Source: Megaustenia siamemsis
Taxonomy: Eukaryota; Mollusca; Gastropoda; Stylommatophora; Ariophantidae
Length of the DNA: 64,000 bases
Reading direction: 5' to 3'
Assembly: GCA_032433765.1 (NCBI GenBank)
Contig: JAVIAB010000049.1
Coordinates: forward strand, 21,766,779-21,830,778
A model generated the notes under the pieces. The model was not told where the DNA came from, searched no databases, and was given only the letters and a program-made list of their open reading frames with translations. Position 1 is the first letter of the stretch; each line of letters opens with the position of its first letter. The translations under genes and the position numbers were made by a program. Below are positions 23,153-34,387 of the stretch, piece by piece.

Positions 23153-23429
23153 AAAAAAGTAAAGAAAGAATAAAGAGCCCCGTCACGCCAAGTGGCGTAT
23201 AGGGAATATGGTGTTAGTGACCATACATTTTACAGACCTTCGACACATGATTTTTTTGGGTAATGTGGTCGGTATTACGCCCGTGCTGCTTTACTTTCCC
23301 AGAAAAAAATCCGGTACCCATTTAAGGCTGGGTGAACCCGGAAGCCGTCAGTTGGGATCGAACCCTACCTCTTGTCCTTTGTAGTCCAATTCACTAACCA
23401 CTGAGCTATTATTTATCTCATCATATCCC
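23153..23429 (-). mobile_element. SINE1, antisense, head-truncated, 14-bp TSD
   Basis: The A-box end is cut at CTGAGCTATT and replaced by about 20 bp of other sequence. The 14-bp duplication ATTTAAGTCTCGTA lies at 23139-23152 and 23430-23443, so the whole insertion including the extra bases was copied together. Confidence 0.88.
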
Positions 23430-23558
23430 ATTTAAGTCTCGTACTTTACCTTTATTTAATATCCATGATTGTGCCCCATTCTGAAACGTTATGTTGATTT
23501 GCCATATCACTACTTAAGCAATCTTTCTCGTAAAACTTGGTATAAAAACATGTTACAA

Positions 23559-24620
23559 TCATCGTCTATTTGTCCACAAGCAACAACCTCCCAGCGTCGA
23601 GTACATGAAATGTTTGTTAACGGCCACGTAAATAATGAAATTAAACAAACTATTGGCACACAAAAATGCGTGTTTCAAAGTTACTAAAACAGGCAGAATG
23701 ATCTCCCCTCTACTAATATAAGGAAACGTGGCACCGAAGTACATAATCATAATTACAAAAGTGGTACAAAAACAGTAAAAAGCACAAATACTAAATAATG
23801 TCATTGTTGTTCTTGATGTCAACTTCTTGGGCGTTAAATTGTTCCCGCCCGTGACGGAACCTGATGTTAGTTGTTGTCTCCTGTAGTTGATCATGCCAAC
23901 CTTGACCCCCATTATAACTGTGCCAAAGGTCACGAGAATTAAAGGTACAGTAAATGAAAGATGGTTTGCAGCATCCCCCAGCTGGGTAATCAATCCACTA
24001 TCCTCATCCAAGTAATACGCTCGTTTACGGAATACACGCCCCACGAGAACGCCTTGTATGGTCCTTTGATGAAACCACAGGAACATGAGCTCTCGCCTGG
24101 TGTTCAAGGAAAAGTTTAAAATAAAAACACAAAAGACCGCAAATAGAGTTCTCAGGGGCGTGACGATGGTTCGAAATGTGAGTGGGAAAAATATGACCAC
24201 CAAACGTTCTCCACAAATCAAAACAGGCATCATAAGAGAGCACTGAAGACCAATCGCTGAAGCACTGAAATGTATCACGTACAACACAAAGAAAAGTGTA
24301 TTAACGGATCTCGAAAATTTGAAACCATGTGGTTGATTTTCAAGTGAAATAAAGTATGGGTAATTTAACATGCCTAGGAGAAAGAGAATATCAGAAACTG
24401 CCAAAGCGACGAGAAGTATGTTTGAGCATTTTTTAAATCCCCGACGAGCTACCAGTAGAATGCTGGCCCCGTTTCCAACTACCCCGACTAGGCTGATGCA
24501 AGGAAATAATACATGGTCTAATGTCCACACAATTAATTTTAATAATTTCGACAATTCTTCATTGTCCATGTTGAGTGATGATGTCACTGAATCATTCATT
24601 CCTGTTGTATTTATCAACAT
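23559..24620 (-). CDS. Rhodopsin-like GPCR, chemosensory-receptor type (intact, intronless)
   Basis: 353-residue class A GPCR, closely similar to the 408-residue paralog at 18316-19542. It starts at 'MLINTTG', with a glycosylation site at Asn4; the upstream frame is closed by a stop, so this start is secure. TM1 has 'GN' at 49-50, TM2 'LAVSD' at 73-77 and TM3 'GERL' at 137-140. Intracellular loop 2 begins 'FFPLTFRTIVTPLRT'. TM6 follows 'TTMTLFSIC', and TM7 ends 'FNFIIY' (NPxxY variant). The short C-tail has 'GGCC', a possible palmitoylation site. As in its paralog, no cysteine is visible at the usual TM3 disulphide position. A membrane sensory receptor is likely by family; the ligand is unknown. 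The gene shares 3' and 5' flanks with its paralog, showing segmental duplication. Confidence 0.91.
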   Translation of the reverse strand: MLINTTGMNDSVTSSLNMDNEELSKLLKLIVWTLDHVLFPCISLVGVVGNGASILLVARRGFKKCSNILLVALAVSDILFLLGMLNYPYFISLENQPHGFKFSRSVNTLFFVLYVIHFSASAIGLQCSLMMPVLICGERLVVIFFPLTFRTIVTPLRTLFAVFCVFILNFSLNTRRELMFLWFHQRTIQGVLVGRVFRKRAYYLDEDSGLITQLGDAANHLSFTVPLILVTFGTVIMGVKVGMINYRRQQLTSGSVTGGNNLTPKKLTSRTTMTLFSICAFYCFCTTFVIMIMYFGATFPYISRGEIILPVLVTLKHAFLCANSLFNFIIYVAVNKHFMYSTLGGCCLWTNRR

Positions 24621-24712
24621 CTCCCAATTCTTGTATTAATGTGTGTGCATACCAGCGATAGTGCAGGACGGTTTAATATTGAAATTATGTTACCTCACTA
24701 ACACAACAATTA

Positions 24713-25057
24713 AGTCTGGCTTGTTGCTGGAGCTACTGAGTTAGGTGCTCTGTGCACACCATGAGCTGTGTGTTTCATCCGTTTTGATTGTGTTTCGATA
24801 TTCCAATTGTTTACGATGAATGATGATATCGTATGACAGGGAACATTTGGCTGTTTTCACTTTCTGTGCAATTTTGCCTTATGTCTTTTGGCATGTGCTG
24901 AGACTGCTATGATGGGGACTGCAGCTGCCTTTCTTTGTTTGGAAGATGAGTTAGTAATTCGAATGACTCCACTGGCACTGGCGGTTGAGCAATTATGGAT
25001 ATTAATTCGTTTACAGTGATACCGGGGCCTTCCATAACCAAAGAACCAAAGAACCAA
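24713..25057 (+). mobile_element. Repeat U1 inserted upstream of receptor, with TSD
   Basis: This ~345-bp block is absent from the homologous flank of the 18316-19542 receptor. It matches U1 at 13280-13612 and ends with AACCAAAG repeats. ACTAACACAACA occurs on both sides (about 24697-24708 and 25058-25069), a 12-bp target-site duplication. It separates the coding region from about 230 bp of conserved 5' flank. Confidence 0.88.
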
Positions 25058-25288
25058 ACTAACACAACAGATAGTAAACTGATGAACACAAATGTGATAA
25101 TGTTCATGTGTTCACCACATTATATCTCAAAGACGCAGAGTTACAATGTTCTCTTCATGTCTTTTTTTGATGTTCTGCTAAAATAAGAAGATAAAATATT
25201 GAGTGTACATGCAGAGTCTATTAACTAATTTACATCATACAGAACATAACATAATACTTGCTTCAGGTGAATCAAAGGCTATAATGTA
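25058..25288. other. Displaced 5' flank of receptor 23559-24620
   Basis: Homologous to about 19510-19712 upstream of the paralogous receptor (shared CTCAAAGACG, ATAATACTTGCTTCA and a TAGACC end). The homology stops exactly where a hAT-like terminus begins. Confidence 0.75.
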
Positions 25289-25330
25289 GACCAGGTGTGG
25301 GCAACCTTGTATTCTCCAGGGGGGCCAGAA
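25289..25330. mobile_element. hAT-like terminal motif
   Basis: CAGGTGTGGGCAACCTT followed by GGGGGGCCAGAA resembles hAT-superfamily ends (CAGGGGTGGGCAAC type). It begins right after the conserved receptor flank. The matching end with an 8-bp duplication was not found, so the element boundary is unproven. Confidence 0.5.
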
Positions 25331-25602
25331 TTGAAAATGATGAAGACGCCAAGTATAGATACCACCACCTTATGAAGGCATTATATGCATTGACTAATTT
25401 GTGTTCACAAGAGAGTGTAGTGTAACAATCTTAGTAATAATGAAGGGTGGAAGACAGAAAAGAGAGTACAATGAAAGGGAGAGGGGTGAGGGGTGAGATA
25501 GAAAGTAGGAGGGTTGGGAGTGGGAGAATTCAACCAACAATATAAATAGAAAGTTTATAAGTTCAATTAAAGGGCTTCAGCTTTACACACAAGTTTGTCC
25601 AT

Positions 25603-28252
25603 GTTTAGAGATATCTGACTGAGAGCTATGTGTAGTTTGGAGATATTTGACTGAGAGCTATGTGTAGTTTGGAGATATTTGACTGAGAGCTATGTGTAGT
25701 TTGTATATTTGATTGAGAGCTATGTGTAGTTTGGAGATATTTGACTGAGAGCTATGTGTAGTTTGTATATTTGACTGAGAGCTGTGTGTATTTTGTATAT
25801 TTGACTGAGAGCTATGTGTAGTTTGTATATTTGACTGAGAGCTATGTGTAGTTTGTATATTTGACTGAGAGCAATGTGTAGTTTGTATATTTGACTGAGA
25901 GCTATGTGTAGTTTGTATATTTGACTGAGAGCAATGTGTAGTTTGTATATTTGACTGAGAGCTATGTGTAGTTTGTATATTTGACCGAGAGCTATGTGTA
26001 GTTTGTATATTTGACTGAGAGCTGTGTGTATTTTGTATATTTGACTGAGAGCTATGTGTAGTTTGTATATTTGACTGAGAGCTATGTGTAGTTTGTATAT
26101 TTGACTGAGAGCTATGTGTAGTTTGTATATTTGACTGAGAGCTATGTGTAGTTTGTATATTTGACTGAGAGCAATGTGTAGTTTGTATATTTGACTGAGA
26201 GCTATGTGTAGTTTGTATATTTGACCGAGAGCTATGTGTAGTTTGTATATTTGACTGAGAGCTATGTGTAGTTTGTATATTTGACTGAGAGCTATGTGTA
26301 GTTTGTATATTTGACTGAGAGCTATGTGTAGTTTGTATATTTGACTGAGAGCTATGTGTAGTTTGTATATTTGACTGAGAGCTATGTGTAGTTTGTATAT
26401 TTGACTGAGAGCTATGTGTAGTTTGTATATCTGACTGAGAGCTATGTGTAGTTTACATATTTGACTGAGAGCTATGTGTAGTTTGTATATTTGACTGAGA
26501 ACAATACGTAGTTTGTATATTTGACTGAGAACAATACGTAGTTTGTATATTTGACTGAGAACAATACGTAGTTTGTATATTTGACTGAGAACAATACGTA
26601 GTTTGTATATTTGACTGACAACAATGCGTAGTTTGTATATTTGACTGACAACAATGCGTAGTTTGTATATTTGACTGACAACAATGCGTAGTTTGTATAT
26701 TTGACTGAGAACATACGTAGTTTGTATATTTGACTGAGAACAATACGTAGTTTGTATATTTGACTGAGAACAATACGTAGTTTGTATATTTGACTGAGAA
26801 CAATACGTAGTTTGTATATTTGACTGAGAACAATACGTAGTTTGTATATTTGACTGACAACAATGCGTAGTTTGTATATTTGACTGAGAACAATGCGTAG
26901 TTTGTATATTTGACTGAGAACAATACGTAGTTTGTATATTTGACTGAGAACAATACGTAGTTTGTATATTTGACTGAGAACAATACGTAGTTTGTATATT
27001 TGACTGAGAACAATACGTAGTTTGTATATTTGACTGAGAACAATACGTAGTTTGTATATTTGACTGAGAACAATACGTAGTTTGTATATTTGACTGACAA
27101 CAATGCGTAGTTTGTATATTTGACTGACAACAATGCGTAGTTTGTATATTTGACTGACAACAATGCGTAGTTTGTATATTTGACTGACAACAATGCGTAG
27201 TTTGTATATTTGACTGAGAACAATACGTAGTTTGTATATTTGACTGAGAACAATACGTAGTTTGTATATTTGACTGAGAACAATACGTAGTTTGTATATT
27301 TGACTGAGAACAATACGTAGTTTGTATATTTGACAGAGAACAATACGTAGTTTGTATATTTGACTGAGAACAATATGTAGTTTGTATATTTGACTGAGAA
27401 CAATGCGTAGTTTGTATATTTGACTGAGAACAATACGTAGTTTGTATATTTGACTGAGAACAATACGTAGTTTGTATATTTGACTGAGAACAATACGTAG
27501 TTTGTATATTTGACTGAGAACAATATGTAGTTTGTATATTTGACTGAGAACAATACGTAGTTTGTATATTTGACAGAGAACATTACGTAGTTTGTATATT
27601 TGACTGAGAACAATACGTAGTTTGTATATTTGACTGAGAACAATATGTAGTTTGTATATTTGACTGAGAACAATACGTAGTTTGTATATTTGACTGAGAA
27701 CAATACGTAGTTTGTATATTTGACTGAGAACAATGTGTAGTTTGTATATTTGACTGAGAACAATACGTAGTTTGTATATTTGACTGAGAACAATATGTAG
27801 TTTGTATATTTGACTGAGAACAATATGTAGTTTGTATATTTGACTGAGAACAATACGTAGTTTGTATATTTGACTGAGAACAATATGTAGTTTGTATATT
27901 TGACTGAGAACAATATGTAGTTTGTTTATTTGACTGAGAACAATACGTAGTTTGTATATTTGACTGAGAACAATACGTAGTTTGTATATTTGACTGAGAA
28001 CAATACGTAGTTTGTATATTTGACTGAGAACAATGTGTAGTTTGTATATTTGACAGAGAACAATACGTAGTTTGTATATTTGACTGAGAACAATACGTAG
28101 TTTGTATATTTGACTGAGAACAATGTGTAGTTTGTATATTTGACTGAGAACAATGTGTAGTTTGTATTTTTGACTGAGAACAATATGTAGTTTGTTTATT
28201 TGACTGAGAACAATGTGTAGTTTGTTTATTTGACTGAGAACAATATGTAGTT
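25603..28252. repeat. 30-bp tandem array (about 88 units) in two domains
   Basis: The common core is GTAGTTTGTATATTTGACTG. From 25603 to about 26490 the rest of the unit reads AGAGCTATGT. From about 26490 on it reads AGAACAATAC or close variants, an abrupt switch. Because 30 is divisible by 3, a 486-codon minus-strand ORF (26453-27913) is open, encoding a 'FSVKYTNYVL' decapeptide repeat. I regard it as a by-product. Confidence 0.95.
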
Positions 28253-28299
28253 TGTTTTCAAGGTTAGTGCCAGTGTTTGATTTATTGCTTTTGAATTAG

Positions 28300-28956
28300 T
28301 TTACTACAGATTGTTCACAAACATAAGTGCTAATTTGTACACAAACATAAATGCTAATTTGTTCACAAACATAAATGCTAATTTGTTCACAAACATAAAT
28401 GCTAATTTGTTCACAAACATAAATGCTAATTTGTCCACAAACATAAATACTAATTTGTCCACAAAAATAAATACTAATTTGTCCACAAACATAAATACTA
28501 ATTTGTCCACAAAAATAAATACTAATTTGTCCACAAACATAAATACTAATTTGTCCACAAAAATAAATACTAATTTGTCCACAAACATAAATACTAATTT
28601 GTCCACAAACATAAATACTAATTTGTCCATAAACATAAATACTAATTTGTCCACAAACATAAATACTAATTTGTCCACAAAAATAAATACTAATTTGTCC
28701 ACAAACATAAATACTAATTTGTCCACAACATAAATACTAATTTGTCCACAAACATAAATACTAATTTGTCCACAAACATAAATACTAATTTGTCCACAAA
28801 CATAAATACTAATTTGTTCACAAACATAAATGCTAATTTGTTCACAAACATAACTGTTAATTTGTTCACAAACATAACTGTTAATTTGTTCACAAACATA
28901 AATGCTAATTTGTTCACAAACATAAATACTAATTTGTCCACAAACATAAATGCTAC
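28300..28956. repeat. 24-bp tandem array (about 27 units)
   Basis: Unit TTTGTCCACAAACATAAATA plus CTAA, with GTTCACAAACATAAATG variants at both edges. It is open on both strands (e.g. 219 codons at 28304-28963) because the period is a multiple of 3. Confidence 0.95.
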
Positions 28957-29061
28957 CAAACAAGGAAGTAAGTTCTTTTCGGACATTTGATACGATGATT
29001 GGATATTGTTCACATGGAAACTAGGATATATAGAAGTCCAGTACCATCGAGTTCCTCAACT

Positions 29062-29407
29062 TTGATTTTCATCATCATCATTGAGTGCCGTCTCCGCATC
29101 GAAGTTTGGCTACCATAGAGCGCCATTCCACTCTGTTTCTTGCTTTGATGGTACAGATTGTCATAGGTTGACTTGTCCATCTTTTGATGTTACTCGTCCA
29201 TCTTAGTCTTGGTCTGCCTCTTTTACCTTGTATTTTCCCTTTCAATATGACTTTTATTAGGCTATTGTGTCTTTTAACATGCCCCCAAAATTTCATTTGT
29301 CTTGTTCTAATTGTGTTTAATAGTTCTCTTTTAATTTTTAGTTGTTTTAAAACTTCATCGTTTCCTCTCCATGGCTTTTTTTGGAATGTTACATGATGAG
29401 GCTCCAA
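29062..29407 (-). mobile_element. LINE family B, antisense 3' end
   Basis: Reads 'EVLKQLKIKRELLNTIRTRQ', 'KFWGHVKRHNSLIKVILKGK', 'KRGRPRLRWTSNIKRWTSQP' and ends 'LRCGDGTQ' with an ATC-rich antisense tail. It is the best-preserved family B C-terminus. Confidence 0.85.
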
Positions 29408-29590
29408 TCTCTTTCACGGTGGTCTGCCATATTCGTCTTTCGAGTTCTGAATATGCCTCATGTGTACCACACACTTTGCTGTTTTCGCTTTCTAGGCCGT
29501 TGATAAATTCTGATTCTTCCGCCCCATCCACCGCCACAGATTTTTCACATTCGGGTTGAACATACCCGAACGGCGCCATTGTTGCCGAAA
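29395..29590 (-). other. Unrecognised ORF adjoining LINE B
   Basis: A frame from 29579 encodes an acidic ~55-residue stretch ('ESEFINGLESENSKVCGTHE') joined to 'RRIWQTTVKEIGASS'. GC is higher than in the flanks. It could be the upstream part of LINE B or a captured exon; nothing identifies it. Confidence 0.35.
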
Positions 29591-29999
29591 ACTATGTGTT
29601 TGCCTGTCGAACCGCGAACACACGACACAAAGAAGAAATAATACTTTGATTTTACAATCTTTTTTTTTTCTTACAAATCAATAACTTCTATTTGTATCTC
29701 TGCCGAAAACACCTACATTGATTTTAAATGGTGTTGAGAAACATTGTAATCTAGTTTGTTACGCAGCAAAATATTACTGCCAGTTCATAGAATAATTCAT
29801 TGCGTCAGTATAACTGATGATATTAATAAGAAATGTCTTCTGCTGTCCAAAACTTAAAAAAAAAATAGTATTCCCTTCTCCCAGGTTACTCTTCCAGTCT
29901 CAGTTTTGTTTATGGAAAGCTTTGATATTCCTGTAAAGTAAAGTTCATGTACCGGTTCCCTTTGTGTTTGTAACTTGAGATTAATGCCATTAAAATGTT
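29591..29999. other. Spacer, nothing recognised
   Basis: AT-rich with homopolymer runs. No ORF or repeat match noticed. Confidence 0.4.
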
Positions 30000-30190
30000 G
30001 AGTCATGTGTCAACCAAAATGTTTGATGAAACATCTTTCGGACCAGCAAGGCTCCGGGGTTCACCAAATCTCTAAAAACTATAATAATGGTTACTAGAGA
30101 TTTTTCTGAGAATTTAAAGACATCCTGGCGTGATACCGACCACATCACCCAAATTGTGCCGTGGTCATTAAAAGAAATATGGCCACTAAC
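30000..30190 (+). mobile_element. SINE2, head-truncated
   Basis: Matches 34460-34620: GAGCAAGGCTCCGGG-like segment, TACTAGAGATTTTTCT, GGCGTGATACCGACCACATC and ATGGCCACTAAC. The expected 3' end is replaced by the 13-bp array. Confidence 0.85.
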
Positions 30191-30892
30191 TCCATCCACT
30201 AACTCCATCCACTGACTCCATACACTGACTCCATCCACTGACTCCATCCACTGACTCCATCCACTGACTCCATCCACTAACTCCATCCACTGACTCCATC
30301 CACTGACTCCATCCACTAACTCCATCCACTAACTCCATCCACTAACTTCATCCACTAACTGCATCCACTGACTCCATCCACTAACTCCATCCACTGACTC
30401 CATCCACTGACTCCATCCACTAACTCCATCCACTAACTCCATCCACTAACTCCATCCACTAACTTCATCCACTAACTCCATCCACTAACTCCATCCACTA
30501 ACTCCATCCACTAACTCCATCCACTAACTCCATCCACTAACTTCATCCACTAACTTCATCCACTAACTCCATCCACTGACTCCATCCACTGACTCCATCC
30601 ACTAACTTCATCCACTAACTCCATCCACTAACTCCATCCACTAACTTCATCCACTAACTCCATACACTAACTCCATCCACTAACTCCATCCACTAACTCC
30701 ATCCACTAACTCCATCCACTAACTCCATCCACTGACTCCATCCACTGACTCCATCCACTGACTCCATCCACTAACTCCATCCACTAACTCCATCCACTAA
30801 CTCCATCCACTGACTCCATCCACTAACTCCATCCACTAACTCCATCCATTAACTCCATCCACTAACTCCATCCACTAACTCCATCCACTGAG
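30186..30892. repeat. 13-bp tandem array (about 54 units)
   Basis: Unit ACTCCATCCACTA with G/A and C/T variants. The low-coordinate edge joins SINE2. The high-coordinate edge joins hAT transposase codons whose minus-strand sequence CAGTGGATGGAGT ('DPQWME') is the repeat unit itself. Confidence 0.95.
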
Positions 30893-33255
30893 GGTCCGAT
30901 AATTCTTTGATCGGATTATCCTTAATGCCCATGAAAAGGTCTACTTCATCACGTAAGTCAGATTCAGCATCTGCCCTCGGCCAGTTTACATATCAGATTA
31001 CCATACTCTGAATCGACGTCATGAAGGGATTCTTGGAACTGGCGAGAGTTGAAAGGTTTTTGCTTTTATGCACTTCACACACGATACCACAACTGGCATG
31101 GCGTCAACGATAAACACTTTGACGCACCGATTTTCTTGATGAATAATACGATGTAGGAATGATACATCAAGATGACGTCATTCTACAGCCAAAAGGAGGG
31201 ATTTTATTTTGTCAACCAGGCCTGACATTTGAGCGGTGATAGCTGGTGCTCCGTCTGTTGTCACTCCACAAAGTTTGTCATGATTTAAAACATAGCTTTT
31301 TAGAGCGGCTCCAACGCTTTCAGATGTCGTCATCTCTTGGGATGTCTTCTCCTCTTGGGATGTCTTCATCTCTTGGGATGACTTCATCTGTTGGGATGGC
31401 TTCGTTTGTTGGGATGTCTTCATCTGTTTGGATGTCTTCATCTGTTTGGATGTCTTCATCTCTTGGGATGACTTCATCTGTTGGGATTTCTTCATATCTT
31501 GGGATGTCTTCATATCTTGGGATGTCTTCATCTCTTGGGATGTCTTCATCTCTTGGGATGTCTTCTCCTCTTGGATGTCTTCATCTCTTGGGATGTCTTC
31601 ATCTCTTGGGATGTCTTCTCCTCTTGGGATGTCTTCATCTCTTGGGATGTCTTCATCTCTTGGAATGTCTTCATCTCTTGGATGACTTCATATCTTGTGA
31701 TGTCTTCATCTCTTGGGATGTCTTTATCTCTTGGGATGACTTCATCTGTTGGGATGGCTTCGTTTGTTGGGATGTCTTCATCTGTTTGGATGTCTTCATA
31801 TCTTGAGATGTCTTCATCTGTAGGGATTTCTTCATATCTTGGGATGTCTTCATCTGTTGGGATTTTCTTCATATCTTGAGATGTCTTCATCTCTTGTGAT
31901 GTCTTCATCTGTTAGGATTTCTTCATATCTTGGGATGTCTTCATTAGTTGGGATGTCTTCATATCTTGAGATGTCTTCATCTGTTGTAATGTCTTCATCT
32001 GTTAGGATGTCTTCATATCTTGGGATGTCTTCATCTGTTGGGATATCTTCATCTGTTGGGATGTCTTCATCTGTTGGAATGTCTTCATATCTTGGTACGT
32101 CTTCATCTGTTGGGATGTCTTCATCTGTTGGAATGTCTTCATCTGTTTGGATGTCTTCATCTGTTGGGATGTCTTCATCTGTTGGGATGTCTTCATCTGT
32201 TGGGATGTCTTCATCTGTTGGAATGTCTTCATCTGTAGGAATGTCTTCATCTAATGGGATGTCTTAATCTGTTGGGATTTCTTCATCTGTTGGGATGTCT
32301 TCATCTGTTGGAATGTCTTCATCTGTTGGAATGTCTTCATCTGTTGGAATGTCTTCATCTGTTGGAATGTCTTCATCTGTTGGAATGTCTTCATCTGTTG
32401 GGATGTCTTCATCTGTTGGAATGTCTTCATCTGTTGGGATGTCTTCATCTGTTGGAATGTCTTCATCTGTTGTAATGTCTTCATCTGTTGGAATGTCTTC
32501 ATCTGTTGTAATGTCTTCATCTGTTGGGATGTCTTCATCTGTTGGGATGTCTTCATATGTTGGAATGTCTTCATCTGTTGTAATGTCTTCATCTGTTGGA
32601 ATGTCTTCATCTGTTGGGATGTCTTTGTTTGGTTCTAGGTCTAATTTGCCCTCCTTAATGTTAAAGAGCTTCTCAATGCCGCTAATAAAGATAACTAATT
32701 GTGTCTGCCATATCACTTGAGTTATCTAAAGCGACGGATAATGCTACGAATTCTAACTCACGCTCTTTTAAGCTTTTCCTAACATCTTTCACTATGCCAT
32801 CTTTGCGTACTCCGACAGTCCGGCGTAACAAATTTACTTGGTGAAATAAATATCTCTTATTGGGACAAAGCACTTTAGCAGTTGCTCGGAAAGACTCGCT
32901 CACAAATTCACCATCGGAAAATGGTTTCAACCTCTTCGCAATTATTTCACACACAAAAATAAAGCTCATACAAACAGCATTCTCTGAACATTTGTTACAT
33001 CGTAAAACACACTTTGTTGCCTTCCAAGAGCTTATTGAAATATGATAGTCCGTTCTAACTTGTCCTTCCAGTCAACTGTAATATTCATATTTGGATTTGA
33101 ACTGACGTTTCAGGTATGCTCTTTAAGAACAAGCCTTTTTTTCAATACATTAAACACATGGAGTTACAGCGATACAAAACAAAGAGAATAATCCAGAGTT
33201 CATCTTTCCTGAAAAAGTTTGCATTTCTGTGTCTACCTTACGCCCTGCTTGAAAG
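30893..33255 (-). pseudogene. Degenerate hAT-type transposase (GTF2IRD2/ZBED-like)
   Basis: Reading down from about 33255 in shifting frames: 'RKVDTEMQTF' (N-terminal segment), 'KCSENAVCMSF' and 'CEIIAKRLKPFSDGEFV', then 'LLRRTVGVRKDGIVKDVRKSL' and 'FVALSVALDNSSDMADT'. A shift follows, then 'QLVIFISGIEKLFNI' and 'LDLEP', then an 18-bp array of ~1.3 kb, then 'KLCGVTTDGAPAITAQMSGL'. After stops come 'HRIIHQENRCVKVF' and 'DLRDEVDLFMGIKDNPIKEL', ending 'SDPQWM' at a 13-bp array. This order matches the domesticated or invertebrate hAT transposase family annotated as GTF2IRD2-like/ZBED (known from the family). The rest of the catalytic and dimerisation region is missing. Multiple frameshifts, stops and two arrays make it non-functional. 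Confidence 0.88.
31320..32632. repeat. 18-bp tandem array (about 72 units) inside hAT gene
   Basis: Unit ATGTCTTCATCTGTTGGG with TCTC/ATCT and GGG/GGA variants. The 32250-32632 part is most uniform; the 31320-31900 part is more variable. On the minus strand it reads 'DIPTDE', 'MKTSQQ' or a third frame, and indels shift the frame across the array. Confidence 0.95.
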
Positions 33256-33277
33256 TGCCATTGTGTAACTAATTGAT

Positions 33278-33491
33278 TAAAAAAAAGTCCCGTCACGCCA
33301 AGTGGCGAATTGGGAATATGGTGTTAGTGACATAATTTTTACAGACCTTCGGCACATCATTTTTTGGGTAATGTGGTCGGTATTACATCCGTGTTGATTT
33401 ACTTTACAAGAAAAAATTCGGTACATTTCTAAGGCTGGGTGAACCCGGAAGTCGTAAATCAGGGTCGAACCCGACCTCTTGTCTTGTGTTA
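33278..33491 (-). mobile_element. SINE1, antisense, head-truncated, 11-bp TSD
   Basis: AACTAATTGAT at 33267-33277 and 33492-33502 flanks it. The head stops before the A box. It lies just 5' of the hAT reading frames. Confidence 0.88.
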
Positions 33492-33519
33492 AACTAATTG
33501 ATGACAATTGATTCTTCTT

Positions 33520-34200
33520 CTTTTCTCTTTCTCACTGATACCTAAAAGGTGTTGTTGTTTATATCATTTGTCGTTCTTGAGCTGCTCGAACTGTCTGAAT
33601 TAGTGATTTTCCTTTGTTGTTACATGTCTCTGTCACTGCATCTATCCATCTTCTTCTTTTCTCTTTCTCACTGATACCTAAAAGGTGTTGTTGTTTATAT
33701 CATTTGTCGTTCTTGAGCTGCTCGAACTGTCTGAATTAGTGATTTTCCTTTGTTGTTACATGTCTCTGTCACTGCATCTATCCATCTTCTTCTTTTCTCT
33801 TTTTCACTGATACCTAAAAGGTGTCGTGGTTATATCATTTGTCGTTCTTGAGCTGCTCGAACTGTCTGAATTAGTGATTTTCCTTTGTTGTTACATGTCT
33901 CTGTCACTGCATCTATCCATCTTCTTCTGGGTATTCCTCTGGGTCTTTTTCCATGCATTCTTGAGAAGAACACCCTTGATGGTGATTGGTGAGGATTCAC
34001 TCTGACCAGGTGGCCAAACCATTTAAGTTGTTGTTCTATATATTCTTGGCAGGGTTTCATTCCTACAATTTTTCTTATGGTTTCATTTGGTATTCTATCT
34101 CTTCTTGTGTTGTTTGTTACTTTTCTCAAGCATCGCATCTCACTTGTATTGATCTTTCTTAATGTGATTTAGAAAGGGTCCATGTTTGACTTTCATAGCA
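33520..34200 (-). mobile_element. LINE family E with 3' end repeated about three times
   Basis: 33830-34138 encodes 'MRCLRKVTNNTRRDRIPNET', 'KWFGHLVRVNPHQSPSR' and 'RRWIDAVTETCNNKGKSL'. The last ~135 bp (C-terminal codons plus 3' UTR) recurs at about 33525, 33655 and 33790, so the 3' end is tandemly triplicated. Confidence 0.88.
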
Positions 34201-34387
34201 CTTTCAACCCTCATCGACAATTGGTTATTAACTTTAAATACATTCATATTTAATTTTAAAAATACACAACATCCGCCCTCCACTGAAATTCGTAACCATT
34301 GCCAAAACTATGCTAAAGACAAGGACACACAATCCCTTTGATGCTATGCAGAATTGTTATCGAATATAAGTCCTATTATTTAACTAT

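Noticed and set aside
26453..27913. 486-codon ORF with a decapeptide repeat
   Set aside because: It lies wholly in the 30-bp array. The unit length is a multiple of 3 so frames stay open, and there is no signal peptide, non-repeat domain or flanking gene structure.
28304..28963. 219- and 140-codon ORFs on opposite strands
   Set aside because: Both arise from the same 24-bp array; open frames on both strands are typical of short-unit repeats.
31178..32720. Multiple ORFs rich in MKTSQQ, SSVGM and GCLHLL repeats
   Set aside because: Different frames of one 18-bp array. Only the non-repeat edges encode recognisable hAT transposase.
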